Source of the DNA: Sulfobacillus acidophilus DSM 10332
GTDB lineage: Bacteria; Bacillota; Sulfobacillia; Sulfobacillales; Sulfobacillaceae
Assembly: GCA_000237975.1 (NCBI GenBank)
Contig: CP003179.1
Location: forward strand, 2,634,270 to 2,698,269
DNA length: 64,000 nt
Direction: 5' to 3'
The translations under genes and the position numbers were made by a program. Under the pieces are notes generated by a model, which saw only the letters and a list, made by a program, of their open reading frames with translations, did not search any database and had not been told where the DNA came from. Below, one piece after another: positions 19,449 through 31,300 of this stretch (position 1 is its first letter; every line of letters starts with the position of its first letter).

Positions 19449-20729
19449 TTACCGATCGTAAACCGGGTTTAACTCCCGACGGACAATCTCCGCACCTAAG
19501 GCGGAGAGTTTTTCTTCCATTGCATGATAACCGCGATCGATATATTCGACCCCGTCAACCACGGTGAGGCCTTCCGCCCGTAGTCCCGCCAACACCAGGG
19601 CGGCCCCTCCCCGAATATCCTGCGCCTGTACCGGTGCCCCCGTCAATCGGTCGACCCCCCGAATAATGGCGGTATCGCGATCGAGTTTAATGTCGGCGCC
19701 CAACCGGACCAAATCGTGGGTATACCCGAAGCGATTTTCAAACACGGTTTCTTGCACAACGGAGATGCCCTCCGCAATCGATAACAAGGAAACCATTTGG
19801 GGATGTAAATCGGTCGGAAATCCGGGATGTGGCAAGGTTTCGATATCGACCGCCTGTGGACGGCGCGGCGCGGTAAGCCGAATCCAATCCATATCGGATT
19901 CAATCGTCATGCCGCTTTGTTGCAGTTTGAGCAGCACGGTGGTCAAGTGCTCCGGAATCACGTTGGCCACCGTGACCACCCCCCCGGTCACGGCGCCGGC
20001 TATTAAATAGGTTCCCGCTTCCAGCCGATCGGGGATAATTTCATGTCGGGTCCCGTGTAAACGGGACACGCCTTCGATCCGGATTAAATTCGTCCCGGCG
20101 CCCCGTACTTTGGCCCCCATCGCATTCAAGAAATTGGCGACGTCTACAATTTCCGGCTCCATCGCCGCGTTTTCCAATACCGTGGTGCCCTCGGCCAAAC
20201 TACCGGCAATCATTAAGTTTAATGTGGTCCCAAATGATGCGCGCTCCACGTAAAACCGCGTTCCCTGCAGCCGACCGTCGACCGTTCCCTGAATCGACCC
20301 ATGTTCCAGCCACATGGTCGCCCCCAACGCCTGGAAACCCTGAATATGAAAATTGACCGGCCGTGACCCGATTTGGCAGCCGCCCGGAAAGGCGACGTCC
20401 GCGCGACCCAGTCGAGCCAACAAGAGGCCGACCAAATAGGTCGACCCGCGTAGCTTTCGTGCCAGATCATAACGGGCCTGGTATCCCGTCAACTGTTCGG
20501 CATTAATAGCCAGACGCGATTCCGACAGCCACTCGATGCGCGCGCCCAGCTCGCGCAAGATTTGACATAAATCCAGAATGTCCGTATACCGCGGCACGTT
20601 TTCTAAAATCGTATCGCCGGTGGCGGCAAGCGCCGCGGCGGTAATGATGGGTAAGGCACTATTTTTAGAGCCGGCGACGGTGACGTCACCCGCCAATGCA
20701 TGTCCACCTTCAATGACAAACTGTGCCAT
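19449..20729 (-). CDS. murA: UDP-N-acetylglucosamine 1-carboxyvinyltransferase MurA (426 aa)
   Basis: First committed step of peptidoglycan synthesis, using PEP. The catalytic Cys is in FPGGCQIGSRPVNFHI, so the enzyme should be fosfomycin sensitive. LAGDVTVAGSKNSALPII at the N-terminus has the conserved Lys-Asn. The length is normal. It lies after guaB with a 39-base gap, an unusual neighbour pair but in line with murC upstream of guaB. Confidence 0.97.
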   Translation of the reverse strand: MAQFVIEGGHALAGDVTVAGSKNSALPIITAAALAATGDTILENVPRYTDILDLCQILRELGARIEWLSESRLAINAEQLTGYQARYDLARKLRGSTYLVGLLLARLGRADVAFPGGCQIGSRPVNFHIQGFQALGATMWLEHGSIQGTVDGRLQGTRFYVERASFGTTLNLMIAGSLAEGTTVLENAAMEPEIVDVANFLNAMGAKVRGAGTNLIRIEGVSRLHGTRHEIIPDRLEAGTYLIAGAVTGGVVTVANVIPEHLTTVLLKLQQSGMTIESDMDWIRLTAPRRPQAVDIETLPHPGFPTDLHPQMVSLLSIAEGISVVQETVFENRFGYTHDLVRLGADIKLDRDTAIIRGVDRLTGAPVQAQDIRGGAALVLAGLRAEGLTVVDGVEYIDRGYHAMEEKLSALGAEIVRRELNPVYDR

Positions 20730-20768
20730 CGGGGCGATTCCTCCGCTCGATCAGAAGCCCAATTCATC

Positions 20769-23644
<2,876 letters not shown>

Positions 23645-23715
23645 TGACTCACCCCATTGCCCTGGTTATGGTAGCCTACGCGATTGCAGAGGCTTTTATC
23701 AATTGGGGCCCGAGG

Positions 23716-24228
23716 TTACTGAAAGTGCCAGCCGACCGATAACCAACGTTGCACGTAACTTTGGGAAGCCGCCACAATTTTGGCCCGTTCGTCCTCGGTC
23801 ACCGACCTCACCCGTTTGCCGGGACGCCCCAAAACTAAGGAACCGGGGGCAATCACCGCTCCTTCCGGAATTAACGTCCCCGCGCCGATAATGCTATGGT
23901 CGCCAATCACGGCGCCATTCATGATAATACTGCCCATCCCAATCAGGACCCGGCTCTCGACCCGTGCCCCATGAATAATGGCCCCGTGACCAACCGTCAC
24001 CTCGTCGCCAATCGTCACCGGAAATCCGGGATCGGCGTGGATCACCACGTTATCTTGGATATTCGTGCGGGCCCCGATCTCAATCCGTTCCAAATCGCCC
24101 CGAATGACGGCATTAAACCATACGGACGCATGCGGGCCGAGAGCGACTCGGCCAATCACATAGGATCCCGGAGCCAAAAATACCGGAGGATCAACCACCG
24201 GCGATTGGTCCTCATAGTCTAACAGCAT
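23716..24228 (-). CDS. Gamma-carbonic anhydrase-like hexapeptide-repeat protein (170 aa)
   Basis: Left-handed beta-helix protein of the YrdA/PaaY/gamma-CA group. The zinc-ligand histidines appear in DNVVIHAD and TVGHGAIIHGA, and NAVIRGDLERIEIG with hexapeptide repeats fill residues 20-140. ATG 24228 is preceded by GAGGAGAG and overlaps the tsaD stop by ten bases. Carbonic anhydrase activity is only inferred from the intact His triad. Confidence 0.88.
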   Translation of the reverse strand: MLLDYEDQSPVVDPPVFLAPGSYVIGRVALGPHASVWFNAVIRGDLERIEIGARTNIQDNVVIHADPGFPVTIGDEVTVGHGAIIHGARVESRVLIGMGSIIMNGAVIGDHSIIGAGTLIPEGAVIAPGSLVLGRPGKRVRSVTEDERAKIVAASQSYVQRWLSVGWHFQ

Positions 24229-25253
24229 GTCCCACTCTCCTCTCCCCTCGCTCCCGCCATAGCCTCCCGTAACGGCCACGGCGTTTGAGGCCCCTCTTCC
24301 CGACCTAAACGCTCGCCTTTTGTGAGCCGGTAATACCCCAACGCGGCCACCATCGCCCCGTTGTCGGTGCACAGTTCCACAGGCGGCACATGCAAGGTCA
24401 CTTGTCGACGAGAGGCCCAATCCCCTAATTTTTCCCTTACCCGCCGATTGGCCGACACTCCCCCGGCCAAATAGAGGTGAGCGACGGGATATTTTTCGTA
24501 CGCGCGCTCGATATTGCGCGTTAGCGCTTCGGCCACCGCCTCTTGCAACGCGAACGCCAGTTCCGGTGCGCGATCGGGCACATCGGCGGCCAATTGCCGA
24601 AGACGCGTTTTCACCCCGCTAAAGCTGAAATTCAGCGAATCGGCCCCCAGTCGGGCGACCGGCAAGGTAATCGACCGGTCGGGACGGGCTTGGTCGGCTA
24701 ACCGCTCAATAGCCGGGCCCCCCGGATAGGGCAAGCCCAAAATCCGCGCCCCTTTATCGAACGCCTCGCCCGCCGCGTCATCTAAGGTTTCGCCCAATAC
24801 CGCCAATTGGCCGTGATCGGTCCAATAGGCCAGCGTGGTATGACCGCCCGACACGATCAGCGCCAGCGCCGGAAATTGAATGGGGGCAATCAGCGCGTTG
24901 GCATAAAGGTGGGCTTCCAAATGATGCACCCCGACCACCGGCCGGTTAAGGGCAGACCCGACCGATTTGGCAAAGGTGACACCGACCAATAAGGCGCCGA
25001 TGAGGCCCGGTCCCCGGGTCACCGCCACCCCGTCGACATCCTGCCAGTCCATGCCGGCGGCGTGAAGGGCATCCCGCACGGTCGGCAAAATCGACAGCAC
25101 ATGCTCCCGGGCGGCCACTTCCGGCACGACGCCGCCAAATTTTTGTTGGATGGCCGCCGACGATGATCTTAACGAGCTTATCAGGTGCCGACCATTTTCC
25201 ACCACGGCGGCCGCCGTGTCGTCACAGGATGTCTCAATTCCCAAAATGCGCAT
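24219..25253 (-). CDS. tsaD: tRNA N6-adenosine threonylcarbamoyltransferase TsaD (344 aa)
   Basis: Transfers threonylcarbamoyl to A37 of ANN-decoding tRNAs, with TsaB and TsaE (both encoded 2-3 kb away). MRILGIETSCDDTAAAVVENG is the family start, VHHLEAHLYANAL carries the metal-binding HxEAH-like pair, and LYLAGGVSANRRVREKL the C-terminal signature. ATG 25253 follows GAGGAGAG. Its start is only 12 bases from that of a divergent membrane-protein gene. Confidence 0.96.
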   Translation of the reverse strand: MRILGIETSCDDTAAAVVENGRHLISSLRSSSAAIQQKFGGVVPEVAAREHVLSILPTVRDALHAAGMDWQDVDGVAVTRGPGLIGALLVGVTFAKSVGSALNRPVVGVHHLEAHLYANALIAPIQFPALALIVSGGHTTLAYWTDHGQLAVLGETLDDAAGEAFDKGARILGLPYPGGPAIERLADQARPDRSITLPVARLGADSLNFSFSGVKTRLRQLAADVPDRAPELAFALQEAVAEALTRNIERAYEKYPVAHLYLAGGVSANRRVREKLGDWASRRQVTLHVPPVELCTDNGAMVAALGYYRLTKGERLGREEGPQTPWPLREAMAGARGEESGTCC

Positions 25254-25265
25254 AAATCTCTCCTC

Positions 25266-25781
25266 ATGGGCCACAGTAAGCAAAAAGGGGTGTTTGGTTT
25301 GGCTCTCGTTATTGGGTACGGTACCCTGTTGTTTCTGGTCTATGCGGCCCCGGCGTTGCTCACCTTATCCCCTCTGACCTACGGACGGGTTATGTCGTTA
25401 GCTCACTTTGTGGTGTTTTTAGTCAGTATCGTCGGGTTCGTCGGACTCGGACATGCCTTGGCCCGACGCGGCCGACCGCGTTTTTGGGTCGGGGTCGGTT
25501 TGGGCGGCCTCATCGGCGCCCTAGGGACCGCTGTCACCCAGTATGTCTCGCATCTGCCGCAAGCCGAAACCGCCTTTATCCAACAACTGCACGGAGTTCC
25601 CCGGGAAGCCGCCGTCACCATGCTCCACCTGCACCTGGTGACCTCCATCATCCTGTCGATCCTCATGAATGCCGTCATTTGGGCGTTCGTCGGCGGACTG
25701 GCCACCTGGTGGGGCGGGCTCGTCGTGCGGCGTCCGACACCCGATCAGCCGACCGCCGAACAGGACCGGTCGGCCGGCTAG
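25266..25781 (+). CDS. Four-helix membrane protein, unknown (171 aa)
   Basis: No family recognised. Four hydrophobic segments at about residues 8-32, 40-66, 72-96 and 124-152, with a QLHGVPREAAVTML loop and a hydrophilic proline-rich tail. ATG 25266 has no ribosome site, and the start lies 12 bases from the divergent tsaD start, so the mRNA is leaderless, begins inside tsaD, or the true start is a TTG about ten codons downstream behind AAAGGGGTG. The stop overlaps that of convergent rimI (shared CTAG). Confidence 0.65.
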   Translation: MGHSKQKGVFGLALVIGYGTLLFLVYAAPALLTLSPLTYGRVMSLAHFVVFLVSIVGFVGLGHALARRGRPRFWVGVGLGGLIGALGTAVTQYVSHLPQAETAFIQQLHGVPREAAVTMLHLHLVTSIILSILMNAVIWAFVGGLATWWGGLVVRRPTPDQPTAEQDRSAG

Positions 25782-26251
25782 AGCGGATCCTTCCACATGA
25801 TAAACGCATCTTCCCGAGGATCGGTATAGTACCCGCGTCGGACCCCTAATTGAATAAAGCCCAGTTTCTGATAGAGATTTTGGGCCACCAAATTGGACCG
25901 GCGGACCTCCAACGTCATCCGGTGCGCCCCCAGACTTTTCGCCCGATCCATTAACCCCACCATCATGCGTTCCCCTAAATGGTGGCCGCGAAAGTCGGGA
26001 TGAACCGCCACGTTGGTAACATGCGCCTCATCTAAAATAATCCACATGCCCCCATACGCCACTACCCGTCCATGAAAATCCAGTACCAGGTAGGTGGCGA
26101 AATTATTCTCCATCAGTTCCGAATGAAACGCATTACGTGACCAGGGGGTAGGAAAAGATCGACTTTCAATGGCCATCACCGCATCCAAATCCGACAGATA
26201 CATATCCCGGACGACAACCACCGATTCGGGACCGTCATTTATGACCGCCAT
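25778..26251 (-). CDS. rimI: Ribosomal-protein/peptide N-acetyltransferase RimI (157 aa)
   Basis: GNAT acetyltransferase of the RimI type. FPTPWSRNAFHSEL, NVAVHPDFRGHHLGERMM (acetyl-CoA loop, with His in place of the usual third-position Gly) and EVRRSNLVAQNLYQKLGF are the family motifs in order. The setting tsaE-tsaB-rimI is the classic bacterial arrangement. There are 11 bases between it and tsaB. Substrate S18 is assumed from the family. Confidence 0.93.
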   Translation of the reverse strand: MAVINDGPESVVVVRDMYLSDLDAVMAIESRSFPTPWSRNAFHSELMENNFATYLVLDFHGRVVAYGGMWIILDEAHVTNVAVHPDFRGHHLGERMMVGLMDRAKSLGAHRMTLEVRRSNLVAQNLYQKLGFIQLGVRRGYYTDPREDAFIMWKDPL

Positions 26252-26262
26252 AATTCACCTCG

Positions 26263-26913
26263 CTAGACACTGGCCGCCGGCGGCCGAAGGTAAGCGGGCG
26301 CCAAGGTCAGCGGATCGTCACTCTCTCCCCATTGTACTGCCGGCCAGGCCGTCAATGCTACTTGGCCGCCGGAAAGAATCGCCTGCCCGGGGCGTGCCTG
26401 TCGCCCGATGCGGCTCAGCCACTGCGCGTCTTCCGCGGCCGGGCCTAAGACCACCACCTCCCGCGTCAGCGGAAATCCCTCCGGCAACGCGCCGTTGATC
26501 GCGGTATCCGGTATTAAAGGCTCCGGCCCGCTCGGTCCGACCCAATAGTATCCTAAATAGAAGGCCGAACCCCGTCGTTCGCTGGTCACCACCACATAGG
26601 CGGGGGGAGCTACACCGCGAGCCCACGCCGCCAACGAGGACACCCCTTTAACCGGAACACCCCAAATGGCGGCATAAGCCTTGGCTGCCGTGACCGCCAC
26701 CCGCACGCCGGTAAACGATCCCGGTCCCACGCCCACGGCCAAACCGTCGGGCCGACCGAACTCCCGCACCAGCTGATCGATCCACGACACTAAATGAGTG
26801 CCGGCCAACCGTGGCCGCGCCCAGGTGATATCCGCCACGACACGTCCGTCGTCAATTAATCCGACGGATAACGACGGACCGGACGCGTCCCACCCGAGAA
26901 CCTTATATCCCAA
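26263..26913 (-). CDS. tsaB: tRNA threonylcarbamoyladenosine synthesis protein TsaB (216 aa)
   Basis: Inactive TsaD paralogue that scaffolds the t6A complex. The N-terminal LGWDASGPSLSVGLIDDGRV is an ASKHA-type first strand, and GVGPGSFTGVRVAVTAAKAYA is the conserved TsaB signature. It lacks the HxEAH metal motif, as expected. Three bases separate it from tsaE. Confidence 0.94.
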   Translation of the reverse strand: MGYKVLGWDASGPSLSVGLIDDGRVVADITWARPRLAGTHLVSWIDQLVREFGRPDGLAVGVGPGSFTGVRVAVTAAKAYAAIWGVPVKGVSSLAAWARGVAPPAYVVVTSERRGSAFYLGYYWVGPSGPEPLIPDTAINGALPEGFPLTREVVVLGPAAEDAQWLSRIGRQARPGQAILSGGQVALTAWPAVQWGESDDPLTLAPAYLRPPAASV

Positions 26914-26916
26914 TCG

Positions 26917-27411
26917 TCATCTCTCCTCCTGCCGGTTCTGTCGGCGCAGGGCTTCGACGAAAGGGCGACCCCACGCCTGCACGATAAATTGCCGGGTCCC
27001 GTCCGGCCGCACGTCAATCGTGCATTCCACCCGCTCCGGATACTGGTCTTGAATCGCCTCTCCCCACTCGACGACCAAAACGGTCCCCGGGGTGTGGAAA
27101 GCCGGCAGATCCAACGCCCACACATCGGTCGCCTGCTCGATCCGATATAAATCCGCATGAACAATGTCCAGGCCCGGAATCCGATAGGCGTGGACCAAAT
27201 CAAACGTCGGCGACTTGACGGGTTCCATGACGCCTAAGTTGCGTAAAAGGCTTTGGGCCAAGGTGGTTTTGCCCGCGCCCAGATCACCCTTTAGCAATAA
27301 GACGCCGCCCTCGCGCAAAATCTCGGCCAACCGGGCCGCGATCCGTTCGGTATCGGCCAGGTCTCGGGCGGTCCACTCAACGGTTAAAGTGGTCGAAGGC
27401 GCGTCGGCCAT
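26917..27411 (-). CDS. tsaE: tRNA threonylcarbamoyladenosine synthesis ATPase TsaE (164 aa)
   Basis: P-loop ATPase of the t6A complex. Walker A is LLKGDLGAGKTTLAQSLL; SPTFDLVHAY and HADLYRI follow as usual, and VVEWGE is the Walker-B-like segment. The gene overlaps thiL by 35 bases. Confidence 0.95.
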   Translation of the reverse strand: MADAPSTTLTVEWTARDLADTERIAARLAEILREGGVLLLKGDLGAGKTTLAQSLLRNLGVMEPVKSPTFDLVHAYRIPGLDIVHADLYRIEQATDVWALDLPAFHTPGTVLVVEWGEAIQDQYPERVECTIDVRPDGTRQFIVQAWGRPFVEALRRQNRQEER

Positions 27412-28375
27412 CCCACTCTACCTCCTCACCGCCCAACTGCCAGCGAATGCCCGGCTCGTCGGTGACCCGTCCGATATCCGTAACCGGCACCCCCACGTGA
27501 TTAGCCGCTTCCAAGACATTCGGCAACCGCGACCCGGGTACCGCCATTAAGAGCTCGTAATCCTCCCCACCGTAGAGCGCGAATTCTTCGACCGATACGC
27601 CGTAAATGCGGGCCACCTCCCGTGTGGCCTGATCAATAGGCAACCGATCAATTTGGATCTCGGCGCCAATCCCTCCGAAGCGGGTCAATTCCTCGACCTC
27701 GGCCTCGAGCCCGTCAGAAATATCGGTCATGGCATGAACAAACGGCGCCACGGCCTGGCCGAGTTCAACGCGAGGGGTCGGTGTCAGGTGCGCGACCAAG
27801 ACACTGCGTTCGGTAATATTATTGCCGGGCCAATGGCCCCCGTGGCTGAGCAGTTGATACCCGGCATAACTCGCGCCCAGTCGCCCGGACACCAATAAAT
27901 GATCGCCGGGTCGCGCCCCCATCCGCCGAATCGGGCCGCTGGCCCCGGGACGTCCTAAAATCGTCACATCGAGAACCAGCCGATCCGGAGAGCCTACCGT
28001 GTCGCCGCCGATAATATAGGCGCCGTACCGATCCAGGGTGCGTGTCAAGCCGCGGATTAAATCCTCCACGACTTCGACCCGCAAATTGGCCGGCAAAGCG
28101 AGACTGGTCAGAACCGCCGCCGGGATGCCCCCCATCGCGGCAATATCACTTAAATTGACCGCCGCCGCCTTGGCCCCCACCTGCTCCGGCGTCGACCAGT
28201 CCCAGCGAAAGTGAATTTCTTCCACCAACATATCCTGACTGATTAACCATCCGGCCGGATCCCCGGGAACCACCGCCGCATCATCGCCAATCCCCACAAA
28301 TCCTGGCGCCGGAGTTGGCTGCATCCGGTGAATCATGGCAATCAGGCCCCGCTCTCCGACCTCTCGAATCAGCAC
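27377..28375 (-). CDS. thiL: Thiamine-monophosphate kinase ThiL (332 aa)
   Basis: Phosphorylates thiamine monophosphate to the diphosphate cofactor. The family's PurM-like fold shows IGDDAAVV near residue 30, AVNLSDIAAMGGIPAA, GGDTVGSP and TDISDGLEAEV. The start is GTG at 28375, preceded by GGAGGGGACACC. ThiL often sits ahead of tsaE in Firmicutes, as here. First gene of the thiL-tsaE-tsaB-rimI run. Confidence 0.95.
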   Translation of the reverse strand: MLIREVGERGLIAMIHRMQPTPAPGFVGIGDDAAVVPGDPAGWLISQDMLVEEIHFRWDWSTPEQVGAKAAAVNLSDIAAMGGIPAAVLTSLALPANLRVEVVEDLIRGLTRTLDRYGAYIIGGDTVGSPDRLVLDVTILGRPGASGPIRRMGARPGDHLLVSGRLGASYAGYQLLSHGGHWPGNNITERSVLVAHLTPTPRVELGQAVAPFVHAMTDISDGLEAEVEELTRFGGIGAEIQIDRLPIDQATREVARIYGVSVEEFALYGGEDYELLMAVPGSRLPNVLEAANHVGVPVTDIGRVTDEPGIRWQLGGEEVEWDGRRAFDHFNR

Positions 28376-28451
28376 GGTGTCCCCTCCTTCGTACTGAAAG
28401 GCATCTTAACAAAATTTGTCCACTCTGGCATCCGGTCCGGTCAACCGAACA

Positions 28452-28460
28452 TGATACAAT
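28452..28460 (+). promoter_or_regulatory. Extended -10 promoter of the alpha/beta hydrolase gene
   Basis: TGATACAAT is a TGn-type extended -10 box, 40 bases before the ATG. No good -35 is seen at 17 bases, as often for extended -10 promoters. Confidence 0.55.
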
Positions 28461-28500
28461 AATGCGGAATTGAGCGGTTCACCGAGTGGGAGGCGACACC

Positions 28501-29292
28501 ATGACGTTTCAACGGATGTCACACGAATGGCGGGGCTATCGGCTCAGCTGGTGGGAAGCGGGCTCGGGATCCCGCCGGATCGTTTTGTTACACGGAGGCG
28601 GCGGTACCGGGAAAGCCTGGGCCCATCAACTCACCTATCTGAGCCAATTGGGCTATCACGTCATAGCCCCCGATATGCCGGGATTCGGCCAGTCGGATTG
28701 GCTGGAGGGGGTCACGCGGGTCGACCAGTTAGGCCCGGCACTCGCCGACTGGTTTTTCGACCAAGGATGGACATCTTTTGTTCTCGGCGGCAATTCCATG
28801 GGCGGGCGCGTCGCCCTGTCGTTGGCCTCTCATCACCCCGAACCGGTCGAGGGCCTGATTATTTTGGATTCCGTCGGCGTCCGGTTACCCGACGTGCCCA
28901 TCCTCAATCCCTTAAGTTTACCCCCGCAGCAATTCATGTCGGGATTGGTCCACGACCCCTCCCGTTACAAAACGGCAACGCCGTACCGCACCTTAGAAGA
29001 CGCCCAAGAACTCAATCGCGGGCGCCAGTCGTTTGCCCGCTATCTGGGCGAGGAAGGGATTACCGCCGATCCCACGCTGGATCTCAGCCGTCTCACCATG
29101 CCCAGTCTCTTAATTTGGGGCCGTCACGATCGGATTGTGCCGTTGGCCTATGGGCAGGCGCTCAGGCAAGCCTTACCGGATGCAGAACTCCTGGTCATCG
29201 AGGATTGCGGTCATTTACCGCATATCGAAACCCCCGAACTCACCAATCAAGCCATCCACGACTTTCTCACCCGACGGATCTGGCCACATTAA
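28501..29292 (+). CDS. Alpha/beta hydrolase (263 aa)
   Basis: Esterase/C-C hydrolase-type fold. The oxyanion segment LLHGGGGTGKAW lies near residue 30, the nucleophile is Ser99 in GGNSMGG, the acid Asp is in WGRHDRIVP and the base is His238 in CGHLPHIE, so the triad is complete. GGGAGGCG precedes ATG 28501. Best resemblance is to the MhpC/BphD-like branch, but the substrate cannot be read. The stop overlaps the panD stop (TTAA) in a convergent pair. Confidence 0.9.
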   Translation: MTFQRMSHEWRGYRLSWWEAGSGSRRIVLLHGGGGTGKAWAHQLTYLSQLGYHVIAPDMPGFGQSDWLEGVTRVDQLGPALADWFFDQGWTSFVLGGNSMGGRVALSLASHHPEPVEGLIILDSVGVRLPDVPILNPLSLPPQQFMSGLVHDPSRYKTATPYRTLEDAQELNRGRQSFARYLGEEGITADPTLDLSRLTMPSLLIWGRHDRIVPLAYGQALRQALPDAELLVIEDCGHLPHIETPELTNQAIHDFLTRRIWPH

Positions 29293-29693
29293 GGTCCGCC
29301 GGCGGGATCCGGATAGAGGGTAAAAGGGGGTTCAATCGTCAGGACATCCGTGACCCGGTTGTTGTCGTCCACAAACACCAATTTCGGATAATAACGGTCC
29401 AGTTCCTCGGCCGATACCTGGCGGTACCCGATAATAATCACCCGATCGTCTGGATGGAACAACCGGGCCGGCGGCCCATTCAGACAAATATCGCCCCGCC
29501 CGCGCGGCCCTTCAATAATATAGGTGTGCCAAAGCGCCCCCGTCGCCAAATTCGAAATTTGCACCATTTCATAGGGCATCAAGCCCGATGCGTCCAATAA
29601 ATCGCGATCGATGGTTACCGACCCGACATAATTTAAATCGGCCTCCGTCACCCGGGCGCGATGAATTTTTGCCGCCAGCATGCGATAGTACAT
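29289..29693 (-). CDS. panD: Aspartate 1-decarboxylase PanD (134 aa)
   Basis: Makes beta-alanine for pantothenate/CoA by a pyruvoyl enzyme formed through self-cleavage. From the ATG at 29693 the Gly24-Ser25 cleavage site falls exactly where the family has it (YVGSVTID), and Lys9, His11 and RARVTEADLNY match. GGAGGG precedes this start; an in-frame upstream ATG at 29756 would displace the site. The C-terminus is slightly extended. No panB or panC is nearby. Confidence 0.93.
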   Translation of the reverse strand: MYYRMLAAKIHRARVTEADLNYVGSVTIDRDLLDASGLMPYEMVQISNLATGALWHTYIIEGPRGRGDICLNGPPARLFHPDDRVIIIGYRQVSAEELDRYYPKLVFVDDNNRVTDVLTIEPPFTLYPDPAGGP

Positions 29694-29771
29694 CCGATTC
29701 CCTCCGCGAAGCGCCGTGATTTCGTGCTTAGCATCCACGAAATCCGCCGAGCTCATGCATTCCCGAAGAGG

Positions 29772-30242
29772 TTACCAGCCACTGCCGGAACTGCCGGCCA
29801 GGGGCGGTAAGGACGGCGTCGCCACGAACCAGAGGCCTTGCACCCCCTGCCCGTGGAGTTCATGCGGCCCAAAATCGCCGCGATAGGTATATAAAAGATG
29901 GCCGTTATATTCGACCTGACCGCGAAAGAGACTGAAATGGCCCGGGACGCCTGCCACCGCCGCCGGTGCGGCCGAGGCTTTCAACGGCAGCCAAAGCGCT
30001 TGACAGGCACCCGTACACGCTTGTCGATCCGGTTGATCGGACACAAAATAATATAGGGTATCGCCGGCGCGATTGACCAAAATCGTCTCCGGTTTACCCG
30101 AAACCGTTACGGTTGCCACCTCGACCAGAGGCTCGGATTTGGCGGCGGAGGAGGCCGTCGCCCGGGGAGTGGCGGATCCGCACCCCGTCATCGTCACCAC
30201 GGCCAAGAAAAGCATGCTCACGGTCCATTTGGGGATAGGCAT
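29772..30242 (-). CDS. Secreted lipoprotein with Lipoprotein_15-type repeats (156 aa)
   Basis: The signal sequence KWTVSMLFLAVVTM ends in lipobox MTGC, so it is a membrane-anchored lipoprotein. The mature part has the motifs LYYFVSDQPDRQACTGAC and HLLYTYRGDFGP of the COG4315-type family (Yx(F/W/Y)xxD repeats), function unknown. GGAGAGGTGA serves the ATG at 30242; the upstream ATG at 30260 is less likely. The tail is Gly/Ser rich. Confidence 0.85.
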   Translation of the reverse strand: MPIPKWTVSMLFLAVVTMTGCGSATPRATASSAAKSEPLVEVATVTVSGKPETILVNRAGDTLYYFVSDQPDRQACTGACQALWLPLKASAAPAAVAGVPGHFSLFRGQVEYNGHLLYTYRGDFGPHELHGQGVQGLWFVATPSLPPLAGSSGSGW

Positions 30243-30278
30243 CGTTATCACCTCTCCCATATTATCGACTATTTTTTA

Positions 30279-30872
30279 TTATCTGACCATTGTTAGAAAT
30301 GGGCCCGAAGCCGGATCCGTACTCACGCCCATCTCTCTCAAAAAGGCCGCCAACCGGTCTAAATGATCCCGATATTGCGGCCAAAACGCCCGTCGGTAAA
30401 TCAAATAAGCCGGATGGTAAAGCGCCACCGCCCACCGGCTTTCCGCCAACGGGAACGGCGCGCCTGCCGTGACGTCTTTCCACGAACCCCCGGTCAGGCT
30501 CTCCCAGGCTGTCCGGCCGAAAGTGACAATCACTTGGGGATTAACCGTCCGCACATCGTCCATCAGCCAGGGACGACACGCGATGACCTCGTCCGGCAAC
30601 GGCGGACGATTTTTCCGGCCATCGTCGGTGGGGCGGCAGCGGACCGCATTGGCCAACCAAATCGTGTCACGCGAGAGCCCCAGATACTCCAACACCTGGT
30701 CAAAAATCTTGCCGGCCGCCCCTTGAAATCCGTAGCCCGTGCGATCCTCGTCGCGACCCGGCGCTTCCCCTACCATCATGACGGTAGCCTGGGGATTTCC
30801 CCGGCCCACGACCACCTGCGTTCGGCGGTCGGCCAAGCGACAGCGTCGACACTCTCGTTGCGGGTCTGTCAT
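30279..30872 (-). CDS. Family 4 uracil-DNA glycosylase with Fe-S cluster (197 aa)
   Basis: Removes uracil from DNA. Four cysteines (CRRC near the start, CRPTDDG and VIAC in the centre) match the 4Fe-4S ligands of thermophile-type UDG. VGEAPGRDEDRTG is motif 1, and LYHPAYLIYRR carries the HPxxL motif. ATG 30872 forms ATGA with the stop of the upstream Fur-family gene, so repair and the redox regulator are translationally coupled. A thermophilic or DNA-damaging habitat fits. Confidence 0.92.
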   Translation of the reverse strand: MTDPQRECRRCRLADRRTQVVVGRGNPQATVMMVGEAPGRDEDRTGYGFQGAAGKIFDQVLEYLGLSRDTIWLANAVRCRPTDDGRKNRPPLPDEVIACRPWLMDDVRTVNPQVIVTFGRTAWESLTGGSWKDVTAGAPFPLAESRWAVALYHPAYLIYRRAFWPQYRDHLDRLAAFLREMGVSTDPASGPFLTMVR

Positions 30873-31300
30873 GCTCCCGCCCCCCCTTGGCAGGCGGGAC
30901 AGACACCCGACCAGATAATGCTGCGCTTGAGGATAGCCCATCCCGCGGAACTCGGGGCATCGGGCTCAAAGGCGGCCGCCGGCACATCTTGAAACGCGCC
31001 GCAACGCACACAATACATATGATCATGATGGTGCCGGTTGGCATCGTAAAAACGACGCCCGCGATTTTCCACCACCGAAATCATCCCCACCTCCGCCAAG
31101 CGATCTAACGTGTTATACACGGTCGCCAGGCTAAGGGCAGGGAGGCGGCGCGCCACATACCGGTAAACCTCGTCGGCATCCGGATGGGATAACCGATAAA
31201 CCGCTTCAAGGACAGCCAATCGCTGGGGCGTGGCCCGAAGTCCATGATGACGCAAAAGATCCGCCAACTGGTCGACTGCCATCGATTGAGAATCGCTCAA
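30869..31300 (-). CDS. Fur-family regulator, PerR-like (143 aa)
   Basis: Winged-helix LRATPQRLAVLEAVYRL plus a metal-binding half. RRFYDANRHHHDHMYCVRC has the Asp and His ligands at PerR positions, and AFQDV puts Asp where PerR has D104 (Fur has Glu). The structural zinc pairs CVRC and CPAC are intact. The first possible start is TTG 31300; ATG 31282 is the alternative. The gene lies between a Fe-S DNA glycosylase and the DUF3501/Fe-S/rubrerythrin genes, whose promoter has a PerR-box-like site. Confidence 0.9.
   Translation of the reverse strand: MSDSQSMAVDQLADLLRHHGLRATPQRLAVLEAVYRLSHPDADEVYRYVARRLPALSLATVYNTLDRLAEVGMISVVENRGRRFYDANRHHHDHMYCVRCGAFQDVPAAAFEPDAPSSAGWAILKRSIIWSGVCPACQGGAGA

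Noticed and set aside
28440-28456. PurBox-like CCGAACAT before the alpha/beta hydrolase
   Set aside because: A single copy with mismatches in the flanks, no partner box and no purine gene.
28470-29600. Plus-strand open frame of 376 codons over the hydrolase and panD
   Set aside because: Arg/Pro-rich out-of-frame reading of an obvious alpha/beta hydrolase and antisense of panD.
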